A DNA stretch of 64,000 nt, taken from CAYOPZ01 sp964406005. GTDB taxonomy: Bacteria; Bacteroidota; Bacteroidia; Bacteroidales; SM23-62. The position numbers and the translations under genes are program-made. Under the pieces are notes generated by a model, which did not search any database, had not been told where the DNA came from, and saw nothing but the letters and a program-made list of their open reading frames with translations. Below, piece after piece: positions 8,436 through 16,302 of the stretch; position 1 is the first letter of the stretch, and each line of letters starts with the position of its first letter. The stretch lies in the NCBI GenBank assembly GCA_964406005.1, contig CAYOPZ010000008.1, positions 28,581 to 92,580 on the forward strand, given 5' to 3'.

Positions 8436-9665
8436 TTACAATTTTTTACCGGCCATCGTCATTTCATTCTCGATGGGCATTTCTTTGCCTTTCAGCAGAA
8501 TGTGCCAGTAGATCCAGCGGAACAGCACCTTGCCGTAGTGGTTCATTTTTGTATTCTGCAGCAGGCCGAAAGGACCTATCCCGGGAAGCGGGAAGGTGCC
8601 TGGCAAAGGTTCGGTCTCGTAATTGAAATCAATGATGGACCCTTTTCCGAACCCTGTTTCTATATAACAATTGGAATGTCCGTCGAACCGTGCTTTCATT
8701 TCCCTTCCCTCCATTGCACTCAGTATGTTCTCATACAATACATCGGCGGCAAAGTGAACCACTGAACCGGCTTTGGATGTGGGAATATTGGAAGCGTCAC
8801 CCAGGACAAATATATTCTCGTATTTTTCCGAGCGGAGTGTGAATTTATCTGTGGGAACAAATCCCAGGTCATCCCCCATACCGCTTCTTTCTATCATCCT
8901 GCTGCCCATGTTTACGGGGACGATCGTCAATACATCGAAGGGTATTTCCCGCTGGTCGTAGGCTACCAGTTTCTGCTTGTCGTTGTCGATGCGCTCGATA
9001 TAAAATTCGGGTATCACCTCGATGTTCTTTTCAACCATCAGTTCTCCCAGCATCCTGGACGACCGGGGCTTTGTAAATGCGCCCGGCAATGGCGTTGCAA
9101 ACCTGATGTTTACCTTGTCGCGTATTCCGACCTCTGTGAAATAATGATCTGCCAGGAATACGAACTCCAGAGGGGCGACAGGGCATTTGAAAGGCATTTC
9201 GGCGATGGCCATAACCAGGTCGCCACCCTCCCATGACCTGAAAAACTCGCGGAGGGCGACCGCACCTTCAATGGTATAAAAGTCGAAGATATTCCTGTAC
9301 CAGAGTTTGTCTTTCAGACCTGGCGTTTCTTCGGGGACTGTACGTGTGCCCGTGGCTATGATGAGGTAATCATATGGCAGCACCTGCCCCCCATCAAGCA
9401 AAACCTTACTGTTTTCAGGATCTACCCTGTCAATGGTCCGGTAAATCAGCTTGACACCGGCGGGAATGAAATCGGCTTTGGGTTTGATTACATCCTGCCG
9501 GGTATAAATGCCGAATGGAATAAAAAGAAACCCGGGCTGGTAATAATGCGTCTGATGCTGGTCAACGATGGTAATTTCCCATTCCGCACGATCCAGAACC
9601 TTACGCAGTTTGTTTACCATAATGGTTCCGCCTGTACCGGCTCCGAGAACAACAAGTTTTTTCAT
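8436..9665 (-). CDS. sulfide:quinone oxidoreductase-like FAD protein
   Basis: This enzyme is expected to oxidise sulfide to sulfane sulfur and pass electrons to membrane quinone. The ATG at 9665 is preferred over a longer frame starting at 9734, because MKKLVVLGAGTGG opens directly with the FAD-binding beta-alpha-beta motif. A second dinucleotide region follows (DYLIIATGTRTVPE), and FVLGDASN is the conserved FAD contact. Two cysteines are placed as in SQR: in MPFKCPVAP and in SNCYIETG. I could not find the third cysteine of classical SQR. The C-terminus has amphipathic and aromatic stretches (MNHYGKVLFRWIYWHILLKG) suited to membrane attachment. It heads the sulfur operon that continues with DUF1641, TusE and DsrE-like genes. 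Confidence 0.85.
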   Translation of the reverse strand: MKKLVVLGAGTGGTIMVNKLRKVLDRAEWEITIVDQHQTHYYQPGFLFIPFGIYTRQDVIKPKADFIPAGVKLIYRTIDRVDPENSKVLLDGGQVLPYDYLIIATGTRTVPEETPGLKDKLWYRNIFDFYTIEGAVALREFFRSWEGGDLVMAIAEMPFKCPVAPLEFVFLADHYFTEVGIRDKVNIRFATPLPGAFTKPRSSRMLGELMVEKNIEVIPEFYIERIDNDKQKLVAYDQREIPFDVLTIVPVNMGSRMIERSGMGDDLGFVPTDKFTLRSEKYENIFVLGDASNIPTSKAGSVVHFAADVLYENILSAMEGREMKARFDGHSNCYIETGFGKGSIIDFNYETEPLPGTFPLPGIGPFGLLQNTKMNHYGKVLFRWIYWHILLKGKEMPIENEMTMAGKKL

Positions 9666-9707
9666 CTGTATTATCAATAATTTATCGGTGATCTGATTAA
9701 ACGGGCC

Positions 9708-9739
9708 TAAAAATAACAATTTCTGTGATGCCATTTCAA
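9708..9739 (-). promoter_or_regulatory. candidate promoter of the sulfur operon
   Basis: On the minus strand, TTGA is followed after 20 bases by TATTTTTA, close to the Bacteroidota layout of a -33 TTTG and a -7 TAnnTTTG. It lies about 45 bp ahead of the chosen SQR start. The match is imperfect at both boxes. Confidence 0.3.
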
Positions 9740-10055
9740 GGATGGAGGATGATAAATATCAGTTTTTTTAGATATATTAGTATAAATAGATATAGCTAAA
9801 TATATATGAATTGTAAAAGGCAGATAATCAGTAAGATTGCCAGAAGTAATAAAGGAATTTAAGGTCTGAAATTAGAGATATTCTATAACACCTTTTTCTA
9901 ACTGCCGGGAGTTTCANNNNNNNNNNNNNNNNNNNNNNNNNNNNNNNNNNNNNNNNNNNNNNNNNNNNNNNNNNNNNNNNNNNNNNNNNNNNNNNNNNNN
10001 NNNNNNNNNNNNNNNNCTGCCGGGAGTTTCAATCCTCCGGATATGTTCCACGCGG
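9740..10055. other. AT-rich intergenic region with assembly gap
   Basis: No gene is visible in this stretch. Bases 9769-9804 contain TAGATATA twice, 18 bp apart, and then TAAATATA. Bases 9917-10016 are 100 Ns, a scaffold gap of nominal length. The 15-mer CTGCCGGGAGTTTCA stands directly on both sides of the gap (9902-9916 and 10017-10031), so the assembly broke in a repeat. Anything inside the gap is unknown, including possible missing genes. Confidence 0.9.
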
Positions 10056-10078
10056 TTACCCGCGTGGAGTTTCAATCC
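10023..10078 (-). repeat. short repeat GGATTGAAACTCC with hairpins, beside the gap
   Basis: On the minus strand GGATTGAAACTCC occurs twice (10066-10078 and 10023-10035), with starts 43 bp apart. A third copy, cut by the Ns, is at 9908-9916, and TTGAAACTCCCGG occurs in the opposite orientation at 11585-11597. Between the two intact copies lies CCACGCGG-TTAC-CCGCGTGG (10049-10068), a strong 8-bp hairpin that covers the mlaF stop codon. The repeat unit is too short to call a CRISPR. Confidence 0.5.
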
Positions 10079-10820
10079 TTTTCACTTTCCGGGTGAGATT
10101 GGTGGCAAATACGAAATCGTTCAGGTAATGGTTGTCGGTATGGAAAATTTCATTCTTGGTGCCTTCCCAGCATTTGATCCCTTCAAATATAAATACCACC
10201 TTGTCTCCGATTTCCATGACGGAATTCATATCGTGGGTATTTACAATGGTAGTGATGTTGAACTCCCTGGTTATTTCCTGGATGAGCTGATCGATTACGA
10301 TGGCCGTCTGGGGATCCAGGCCGGAGTTGGGTTCGTCGCAGAAAAGGTATCTGGGATTCAGGGCAATGGCCCTGGCTATTCCAACTCTTTTTCTCATCCC
10401 GCCGCTCAGTTCTGCGGGGTACAGCCTGTTGACATTTTCCATATTCACGCGTTTCAGGCAGAAGTTTACACGGTCGAGTTTTTCCTTGTAAGGCTGCTCG
10501 GTGAACATATCGAGCGGATACATCACGTTTTCTTCCACCGTGTAGGAATCGAAAAGAGCGGCTCCCTGAAAGAGCATTCCCATTTCCTTTCTGACTTTTT
10601 TCTTTTCGCGGAAGCCCATTCGATTGAAGATCCTTCCGTTGTAAATGATCTCTCCTTCATCTATCTCATGCAGGCCTATGATGGATTTCAGAAGGACGGT
10701 CTTGCCGGAACCGCTTTTCCCGATGACAAGATTCGTCTTCCCCTGATCGAAGGTCACGCTGACATCATCAAGTACAAGATTTTCTCCGAAAGACTTGGAA
10801 ATGTTTTTTACTTCGATCAT
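10056..10820 (-). CDS. mlaF: MlaF-like ABC transporter ATPase
   Basis: This 254-residue ATPase should power transport of phospholipids between the membranes (Mla/MCE system). It has Walker A GKSGSGKT, the ABC signature LSGGMRKRVGIARA, Walker B YLFCDEPNSGLD and the switch histidine in NTHDMNSVM. The partner permease gene overlaps its start by 4 bp, so translation is probably coupled. No MCE-domain (MlaD) or MlaB gene is next to it, but a 100-base gap and unassembled sequence follow downstream. The last residues (IETPRG) and the stop codon are encoded inside a short repeat and hairpin, so the C-terminus may be strain-specific. Confidence 0.92.
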   Translation of the reverse strand: MIEVKNISKSFGENLVLDDVSVTFDQGKTNLVIGKSGSGKTVLLKSIIGLHEIDEGEIIYNGRIFNRMGFREKKKVRKEMGMLFQGAALFDSYTVEENVMYPLDMFTEQPYKEKLDRVNFCLKRVNMENVNRLYPAELSGGMRKRVGIARAIALNPRYLFCDEPNSGLDPQTAIVIDQLIQEITREFNITTIVNTHDMNSVMEIGDKVVFIFEGIKCWEGTKNEIFHTDNHYLNDFVFATNLTRKVKRIETPRG

Positions 10821-11557
10821 CTGAGGATCAATTTAGTCAGGATCAGGTTAAACATCAGTATGACAATGCTCGAGTGGACTACTGCCCGGGTGGATGATTT
10901 GCCCACTTCGAGGGAACTTCCTTCGGCGTAATAGCCGTGATAGGCTGAAACGGTCGTGATGATGAAGGCAAATACGATCATTTTTTTCAGGGCATAGGTA
11001 AAATAATACGGATAGAACACATATTGCAGTCCGTATATGTATTCCTGTGGAGTGGCCACGTCGGTAAGCAATGTCACCGCATAGCCTCCGGCCATGCCGA
11101 CAAAAAGACTGAGAATTGTCAGGAGGGGGAAAAAGAATATGGTTGCTATGACTTTCGGGAGCACCAGGTAACTTGCAGAATTGACCCCCATTATTTCAAG
11201 TGCATCGATCTGTTCGGTAATCCTCATTGTGCCCAGTTCGGATGCTATGCTCGATCCCACCTTCCCGGCCAGAATCAGGGCCACCATGGTGGAGGAAAAT
11301 TCGAGAAGCAGCATGTCCCTGACACCTACGCCGATAAGATACCGCGGCAACAGCGGACTTTCGATATTGTAATCCGTCTGTATGGTAATCACAGCCCCGA
11401 CGAAGACAGAAACAATGACTATGATCCCGATGGAATTGATTCCCAGGAATTCTATCTCACGCATGGTCTGCCTGTAATACATTCTGTATTTTTCGGGCCT
11501 TGCAAAAATCTTTGAAATCAGAATATAATACCTGCCGAGGTGGTAAAACAGTCGCAT
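10817..11557 (-). CDS. mlaE: MlaE-type ABC transporter permease
   Basis: A 246-residue integral membrane protein of the MlaE/YrbE permease family. It has about five or six hydrophobic segments and the family hallmark region ALILAGKVGSSIASELGTMRITEQIDALEIMGVN, which contacts the ATPase. It probably forms the inner-membrane channel of a phospholipid transporter with the ATPase encoded by the overlapping downstream gene. It is divergent from manC; the 89-bp intergenic region holds AT-rich promoter-like sequence on both strands. Confidence 0.92.
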   Translation of the reverse strand: MRLFYHLGRYYILISKIFARPEKYRMYYRQTMREIEFLGINSIGIIVIVSVFVGAVITIQTDYNIESPLLPRYLIGVGVRDMLLLEFSSTMVALILAGKVGSSIASELGTMRITEQIDALEIMGVNSASYLVLPKVIATIFFFPLLTILSLFVGMAGGYAVTLLTDVATPQEYIYGLQYVFYPYYFTYALKKMIVFAFIITTVSAYHGYYAEGSSLEVGKSSTRAVVHSSIVILMFNLILTKLILR

Positions 11558-11618
11558 AGCATAAAATTAGTAATTATTTGCTGTTTGAAACTCCCGGATT
11601 TATTATTATATTAAATAC

Positions 11619-11626
11619 TAATTTTG
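11619..11626 (+). promoter_or_regulatory. candidate -7 box for manC
   Basis: TAATTTTG lies 20 bp before the manC ATG and fits the Bacteroidota -7 consensus TAnnTTTG. A matching -33 TTTG is not clear. Confidence 0.35.
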
Positions 11627-11646
11627 TGGGCCCAAACAAGTAAGAT

Positions 11647-12741
11647 ATGGATAAAAACAATTATTGCGTAATCATGGCCGGGGGAGTGGGAAGCAGATTC
11701 TGGCCCATCAGCAGATCGGCAAAGCCGAAGCAGTTCCTGGATATACTCGGGACCGGCAAAACACTTCTTGAGCAGACCTTCGAGCGTTTCAGGAAGATCA
11801 TCCCGGCAGGGAACATCCTGGTTGTTACAAACAGCAGGTACGGACAGCTTGTGAGAGAACAATTGCCGCGGATCCCGGAGGAAAACATTCTGCTTGAACC
11901 CCTCAGGAGAAATACCGCTCCATGCATTGCATATGCAAGCTATAAGATTCTTGATAAAAATCCGGATGCAAGAATCGTGGTCGCACCCTCGGATCATTTG
12001 ATATTGAAGGAGGATAAGTTTTTGAAAGTCGTGAAAGACGGCCTGGATTTCGTTTCCGGGGACGATGCCTTGCTGACACTCGGGGTTCCGCCCAGCCGTC
12101 CCGAAACGGGTTACGGATATATACAGGTCAACGGAGGTACCGGGAGACAAGGGAAATACAGGAATCTCAGGTCCGTGAAAACCTTTACTGAAAAACCGGA
12201 CCTCAAGCTGGCCAGGGTATTTCTGGAAAGCGGGGAATTTTTCTGGAATGCGGGGATATTTTTCTGGTCGATCAGATCTATCGTGGATGCTTTCAACAGG
12301 TATTTGCCCGAGATAGGCGCAATCTTCAGCGAGGGCAAGGGGAAATATTACAGTAAGGAGGAGACTTCTTTCATCGAATATGCCTACTCGGAATGCAAGA
12401 ATATTTCCATTGATTACGGGATCATGGAAAAGGCAGACAACGTATTTGTGATCACCTCGGATTTCGGCTGGTCTGACCTGGGGACATGGGGCTCCCTCCA
12501 CAATCAGCTTGAAAGGGACAAGGCGGGGAATGCGGTTGTGGGAAGGCAGGTTATGACCTATGACCTGAAAAACTGCCTGGTTAACATGCCCCATGACAAA
12601 CTCGTGGTCCTGCAGGGACTGGAAGACTTTATCGTGGTCGAATCGGATGACGTGCTTCTGGTTTGCAGGATGGAGGATGAACAGAAGATCCGGAATTTCG
12701 TAACGGATGTCAAGATACAGAAGGGGGACGATTTTATTTAG
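11647..12741 (+). CDS. manC: mannose-1-phosphate guanylyltransferase
   Basis: This enzyme joins mannose-1-phosphate and GTP to give GDP-mannose, the precursor of mannose, fucose and related sugars in surface glycans. The 364-residue protein has the nucleotidyltransferase start VIMAGGVGSRFWPISRSAKPKQF, the motif PLRRNTAPCIAYA, VAPSDHLI and FTEKPDL. It is the short type, without the isomerase domain of bifunctional ManC/AlgA. It ends 15 bp before the convergent gldN and stands apart from the polysaccharide genes at 35-42 kb. Confidence 0.95.
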   Translation: MDKNNYCVIMAGGVGSRFWPISRSAKPKQFLDILGTGKTLLEQTFERFRKIIPAGNILVVTNSRYGQLVREQLPRIPEENILLEPLRRNTAPCIAYASYKILDKNPDARIVVAPSDHLILKEDKFLKVVKDGLDFVSGDDALLTLGVPPSRPETGYGYIQVNGGTGRQGKYRNLRSVKTFTEKPDLKLARVFLESGEFFWNAGIFFWSIRSIVDAFNRYLPEIGAIFSEGKGKYYSKEETSFIEYAYSECKNISIDYGIMEKADNVFVITSDFGWSDLGTWGSLHNQLERDKAGNAVVGRQVMTYDLKNCLVNMPHDKLVVLQGLEDFIVVESDDVLLVCRMEDEQKIRNFVTDVKIQKGDDFI

Positions 12742-12756
12742 GAACCGTCTTGTGCC

Positions 12757-13659
12757 TTAGTATTCCCAGAGATCGTGTTCAAACACGAAAAGGGAATTCT
12801 TGATTCTCTCGGCCTCGAACATGGCATCCATGCCTTTCTCGTATTGATTTACGGGTCTGTTGTCAAATTCGTTGGATTCCTGGTATATATAACTGCTGAA
12901 CCTGCGTTGTGTCAGCAGGTCGTCAAAAGAGATCGATTGTGCATCGTTGTTCGGATTGAAAACCTCCTGTTTGGCAAGATAATACCTTACTTCCGGATAA
13001 TATACCCAGAATATGGGCTGGACATTGATTTCCCCGGTAGGCGTTTCCTCGCCGGTTTGCTGGTCGACCAGCATCCTCGGGTAGACCCTGACCGGGCAGA
13101 TGCCTATGATCCTGACCTGGAATGTGGAATACTTATTGTCGAAAAACCATTTTTCCTTGACCATCAGCCGGGTTACGTCATCCAGGTTGATCTGAACGTC
13201 TATGGTGTCCATTACTTGCATCTGCAGGACGGAATCGTAAACGGGCCCGGGTATGTAATCCACCTTCAGCTGATCGTATATATCTTCCAGGCTCATGGGC
13301 TGTTCAAATTCATAAGGTAGCAACGGCTTGTATGCGAAAACCTGGTGCCCGGGGAGGGGATCCTTTAGAATATCAAGCAGCAACTGGGTCAGGTTCCTCC
13401 GGTCGCCGATCGGTATGGTCGGGAAATACAAAGGATGGTTCATCGTCTCCCTCATGTTGATCATCCTCCAGATGGTCTTTTCAGACATTACATTGGCTTC
13501 ACGTACAAATGGATAAGGGATGGGATCCTTATTCGGGATGTGCTCCTTGTCATAGACTTCGCGCTTTTCAACCAGGTCGAGGGCCTGGGACCGGACGGAC
13601 TGCATCCCGAATCCCAGAACCGCAAGCACGCATATAAATAATTTGCCAATTGTTTTCAT
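12757..13659 (-). CDS. gldN: gliding motility/type IX secretion protein GldN (PorN)
   Basis: GldN is a periplasmic partner of the GldK lipoprotein and forms the ring-shaped periplasmic part of the type IX secretion system. The 300-residue protein has a signal peptide (LFICVLAVLGFGMQSVRSQ) and conserved blocks including REANVMSEKTIWRMINMRETMNHPLYFP, VTRLMVKEKWFFDNKYSTFQVRIIGICPV and WVYYPEVRYYLAKQEVFNPNND. It is the last gene of the porP-gldK-gldL-gldM-gldN set, 21 bp after gldM. Length is near that of other family members. Confidence 0.95.
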   Translation of the reverse strand: MKTIGKLFICVLAVLGFGMQSVRSQALDLVEKREVYDKEHIPNKDPIPYPFVREANVMSEKTIWRMINMRETMNHPLYFPTIPIGDRRNLTQLLLDILKDPLPGHQVFAYKPLLPYEFEQPMSLEDIYDQLKVDYIPGPVYDSVLQMQVMDTIDVQINLDDVTRLMVKEKWFFDNKYSTFQVRIIGICPVRVYPRMLVDQQTGEETPTGEINVQPIFWVYYPEVRYYLAKQEVFNPNNDAQSISFDDLLTQRRFSSYIYQESNEFDNRPVNQYEKGMDAMFEAERIKNSLFVFEHDLWEY

Positions 13660-13680
13660 CCTGTTATACTATAATTAATA

Positions 13681-15309
13681 TTATCTTATTTTGATGGCTA
13701 ATGTTCCGATATTTCTTGTTGTTCCGTCCGGGCCGACGGCCTGGACATCGTCAAAATACACCCTCGAGCCGGATCTCATGGACTGTATCGTGGTACGGGT
13801 CTCATTGTCGAAATTCCCCGACTCAACCTTGACCTCTTTTGTAAAACCCTGAATATTGGCCGACAGGGTATAACCCGTAACCTTGAATTCAAGGTCGAAT
13901 TTGAACCATTCGGGCATGGTAGCCTGGAGGCCCAGCTGTCCGAGTATCTCTCCCTTGCTCATAACACCTCTATTACCGGCTACGGTCGGGAAGGGGTCGG
14001 GCACTTTCTCCACCCTGAATTGTTTGGATCCCATAGAACGTGTCTGGCCGTCCACTGTTACGGAAACGGACACACTGGCGGTTCCTTCGCGGGTAGGTAC
14101 CACGGTGTAATTGGTCCCGCTTCCCGTGATCCGGCCGTTGTTAATGCCTGCCCTGATGGAATTGGCCGGGTACCCTGGGACGGATATTTCCACAGGATTG
14201 TCCACTGCCTGGTAAAAAACATTCATGGCCGTGGGGGATACCACAAGGCTTTGCGGAGCCACTGTAAATCCTGAACCAAACGGTTTGTTGGTATAGGACC
14301 CGTCCAGTCTTTTCAGCGAGATGATGCCGCCCCAGGATTTCCACCCGGTAGCAGTGCCGGAGGAAGTGGGAACCCTGTAAACCCCCTTCCCGCCCTCGAT
14401 GGGCAGGGTATCGTAGTCAACACCAAGATCGCCTACCATCTGGTATTCGATGGTACCGTCGTCTCCGACGATCGAATCGTAATCACCGATATAAACAATG
14501 GGCTGCTGTGTTGTGTCGAAGGCAGCCATGAATACACTTGCTTCATACTCTCCTCCACGGACAATATGGTTCGAATTGGCGATCACGACGGGTTCAAGCA
14601 GGTTGAACTTGAATGAACCTGCATCGATCTGTGTATACAGGTAAGCGAGTGCTTCGGATTCCGCATTTCTAATGTCCGACTGCATCTTTGACATGAGTGT
14701 GATGACGGCGATCAGCGGCAGGTGTTCAAAATGCTCCGATTGCCAGGTATGGATCTCGCCTTCAACAGGAGGCGGATCTTCCGTATCCAGGCTGGTTTCT
14801 ATGGAATGCCTGACATTCTCGCTTTCTTCATTGACGAGTGAAAGCAGGAATTCACGATATTCCTCGATGGCCGCTTTCAGGTCATTCGCCTTGCCCTCGT
14901 TGATCATGACCACGGCAGGAATGTCGGTATTGTCCTTTTTCCCGATTTCGTGCCCGAGTATTGTTTCCTCCTGTATGGCTTCGGTGTTCTCCCCTTCCGC
15001 CTGGGTTACGATTTCGAGCTTCAGGTCCTGGATATACCGGGAAAGTTCGTTGGACCTGCTTTTCACCTCAAATGCCCTGTCCCTCCAGGGCCCGGCTTTT
15101 ACAGGGTTTTCCGCGGCAGCCCTTTCGAATTCCTCATAGTAGACGTCGTTCTTCTGAAAGAAGTTCTCTGTGGTCTTTGTCAGCCCTTCATCAACAAGAA
15201 CAAACGCTTCCAGCACATCCTTGGATACATTCAGTGCAAGCAATGCCATCAGCACCAGATACATCATACCGATCATCTTTTGTCTCGGGGTCTCTTTTCC
15301 GTGCGCCAT
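13681..15309 (-). CDS. gldM: gliding motility/type IX secretion protein GldM (PorM)
   Basis: GldM spans the inner membrane once and reaches through the periplasm. With GldL it forms the proton-driven motor that powers type IX secretion and gliding. The N-terminus MAHGKETPRQKMIGMMYLVLMALLALNVSKDVLEAF holds the single transmembrane helix, followed by a helical region and then several beta-rich domains (for example APQSLVVSPTAMNVFYQAVDNPVEISVPGY). At 542 residues it has the usual family length. It lies 38 bp after gldL. Confidence 0.96.
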   Translation of the reverse strand: MAHGKETPRQKMIGMMYLVLMALLALNVSKDVLEAFVLVDEGLTKTTENFFQKNDVYYEEFERAAAENPVKAGPWRDRAFEVKSRSNELSRYIQDLKLEIVTQAEGENTEAIQEETILGHEIGKKDNTDIPAVVMINEGKANDLKAAIEEYREFLLSLVNEESENVRHSIETSLDTEDPPPVEGEIHTWQSEHFEHLPLIAVITLMSKMQSDIRNAESEALAYLYTQIDAGSFKFNLLEPVVIANSNHIVRGGEYEASVFMAAFDTTQQPIVYIGDYDSIVGDDGTIEYQMVGDLGVDYDTLPIEGGKGVYRVPTSSGTATGWKSWGGIISLKRLDGSYTNKPFGSGFTVAPQSLVVSPTAMNVFYQAVDNPVEISVPGYPANSIRAGINNGRITGSGTNYTVVPTREGTASVSVSVTVDGQTRSMGSKQFRVEKVPDPFPTVAGNRGVMSKGEILGQLGLQATMPEWFKFDLEFKVTGYTLSANIQGFTKEVKVESGNFDNETRTTIQSMRSGSRVYFDDVQAVGPDGTTRNIGTLAIKIR

Positions 15310-15347
15310 AGCTTATTCTATTTCTAATTCAGGTTTTCTTGCCGTGC

Positions 15348-16271
15348 TTATTTTATATTCATGGCGGTCAGCATATTGCCGTAGATGGTATTCAGGTCGG
15401 AAAGGTTTTTGCTGAGCTGCGCCATCTGTTCCTTGTATTTTTCAGTTTCTTCCACAGAAGCCTTCAGGTTTTTCATCATATCCTCGATGCCCCTGTATAC
15501 CTGGTCGGCTCCTTTCATATGGTCGGTTGTACCTTTCAACTGCTGTTCATATGCTGCATTCAGGGCTTCCAGGTTTTTATTCATGGAGGCAAGCTGGCTG
15601 CCGAAGGACTGGTTCCCCTGCGAAATGGCATTGATATCGGCCTGCATTTTGGACGCGGCGTTGCTGTAAGATGCGGCCACTTCCGCCCCTCCCTTATTGA
15701 TCATTTCCGATGCTTTGGTATAGGAATCCGACAGACTGCTTGCAGCCGAGGCAAGCTTGTTTGTGGATTCACCGTAATTTGATACCAGCCCGCCTACCGA
15801 TTCTGCGGCATTCTGCACGTTTTCGGCATATTGCTTGGTTGCTACGGAAGCCGCCGATATGTCTGAAAGGCCGGCTGCTGTATTCGACAAACTGCTCAGG
15901 CCGTCCCCGAGTTTTTTAATGGTTTCGGGCTTGATTTCAGCCTGGTTGAATAGATCGTCAAACCTTTCCAGTGTAACCCCCCTGCCGGCAAGCGCTTCAT
16001 CCTTGTATTCATCCAGCTCGTCAGGATCGGTCATTCCGGCAAGTTCGGGATAGACAAGGGTCCAGTCCAGTTCTTCATGCAGGGGTTCGAATGCAGAGAA
16101 AAAGAAGATAATTGCCTCTGTCGCCAGACCTGCGGTGATCATAAAGCCACCCCCCGCCCAGTGCTGGATTTTGAACATGGCGCCGATGATCACAACGGAA
16201 GCACCAATACCGTATAGCTTGGCCATAAAGTTTTTCCAGCCGGCGCTTTGAACAAGTTCTGTAACATTCAT
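15348..16271 (-). CDS. gldL: gliding motility/type IX secretion motor protein GldL (PorL)
   Basis: GldL is the cytoplasmic-membrane partner of GldM in the secretion motor. Two transmembrane helices lie in the first 60 residues. KIQHWAGGGF is in the short periplasmic turn, and the second helix holds an acidic residue in GLATEAIIFFFSAFEP, at the place where a conserved Glu is implicated in proton use. The remaining 240 residues form a long Ala/Ser/Gln-rich cytoplasmic coiled coil. The 307-residue length is like the longer Bacteroidales PorL rather than the shorter flavobacterial form. It lies 31 bp after gldK. Confidence 0.95.
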   Translation of the reverse strand: MNVTELVQSAGWKNFMAKLYGIGASVVIIGAMFKIQHWAGGGFMITAGLATEAIIFFFSAFEPLHEELDWTLVYPELAGMTDPDELDEYKDEALAGRGVTLERFDDLFNQAEIKPETIKKLGDGLSSLSNTAAGLSDISAASVATKQYAENVQNAAESVGGLVSNYGESTNKLASAASSLSDSYTKASEMINKGGAEVAASYSNAASKMQADINAISQGNQSFGSQLASMNKNLEALNAAYEQQLKGTTDHMKGADQVYRGIEDMMKNLKASVEETEKYKEQMAQLSKNLSDLNTIYGNMLTAMNIK

Positions 16272-16302
16272 GGTATATCAGGTTTTATTTTTTGTTGGAT
16301 TA

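Noticed and set aside
10017..10080. Possible CRISPR array (GGATTGAAAC-like repeat ends at regular spacing next to an N gap)
   Set aside because: Only about 13 bp are shared between copies, the spacing holds a palindrome rather than a unique spacer, and no cas gene is in the window. The gap itself could still hide an array.
11611..12594. 327-codon minus-strand frame across manC
   Set aside because: It is antisense to a clear enzyme gene and its translation is rich in Pro, His and Cys without motifs.
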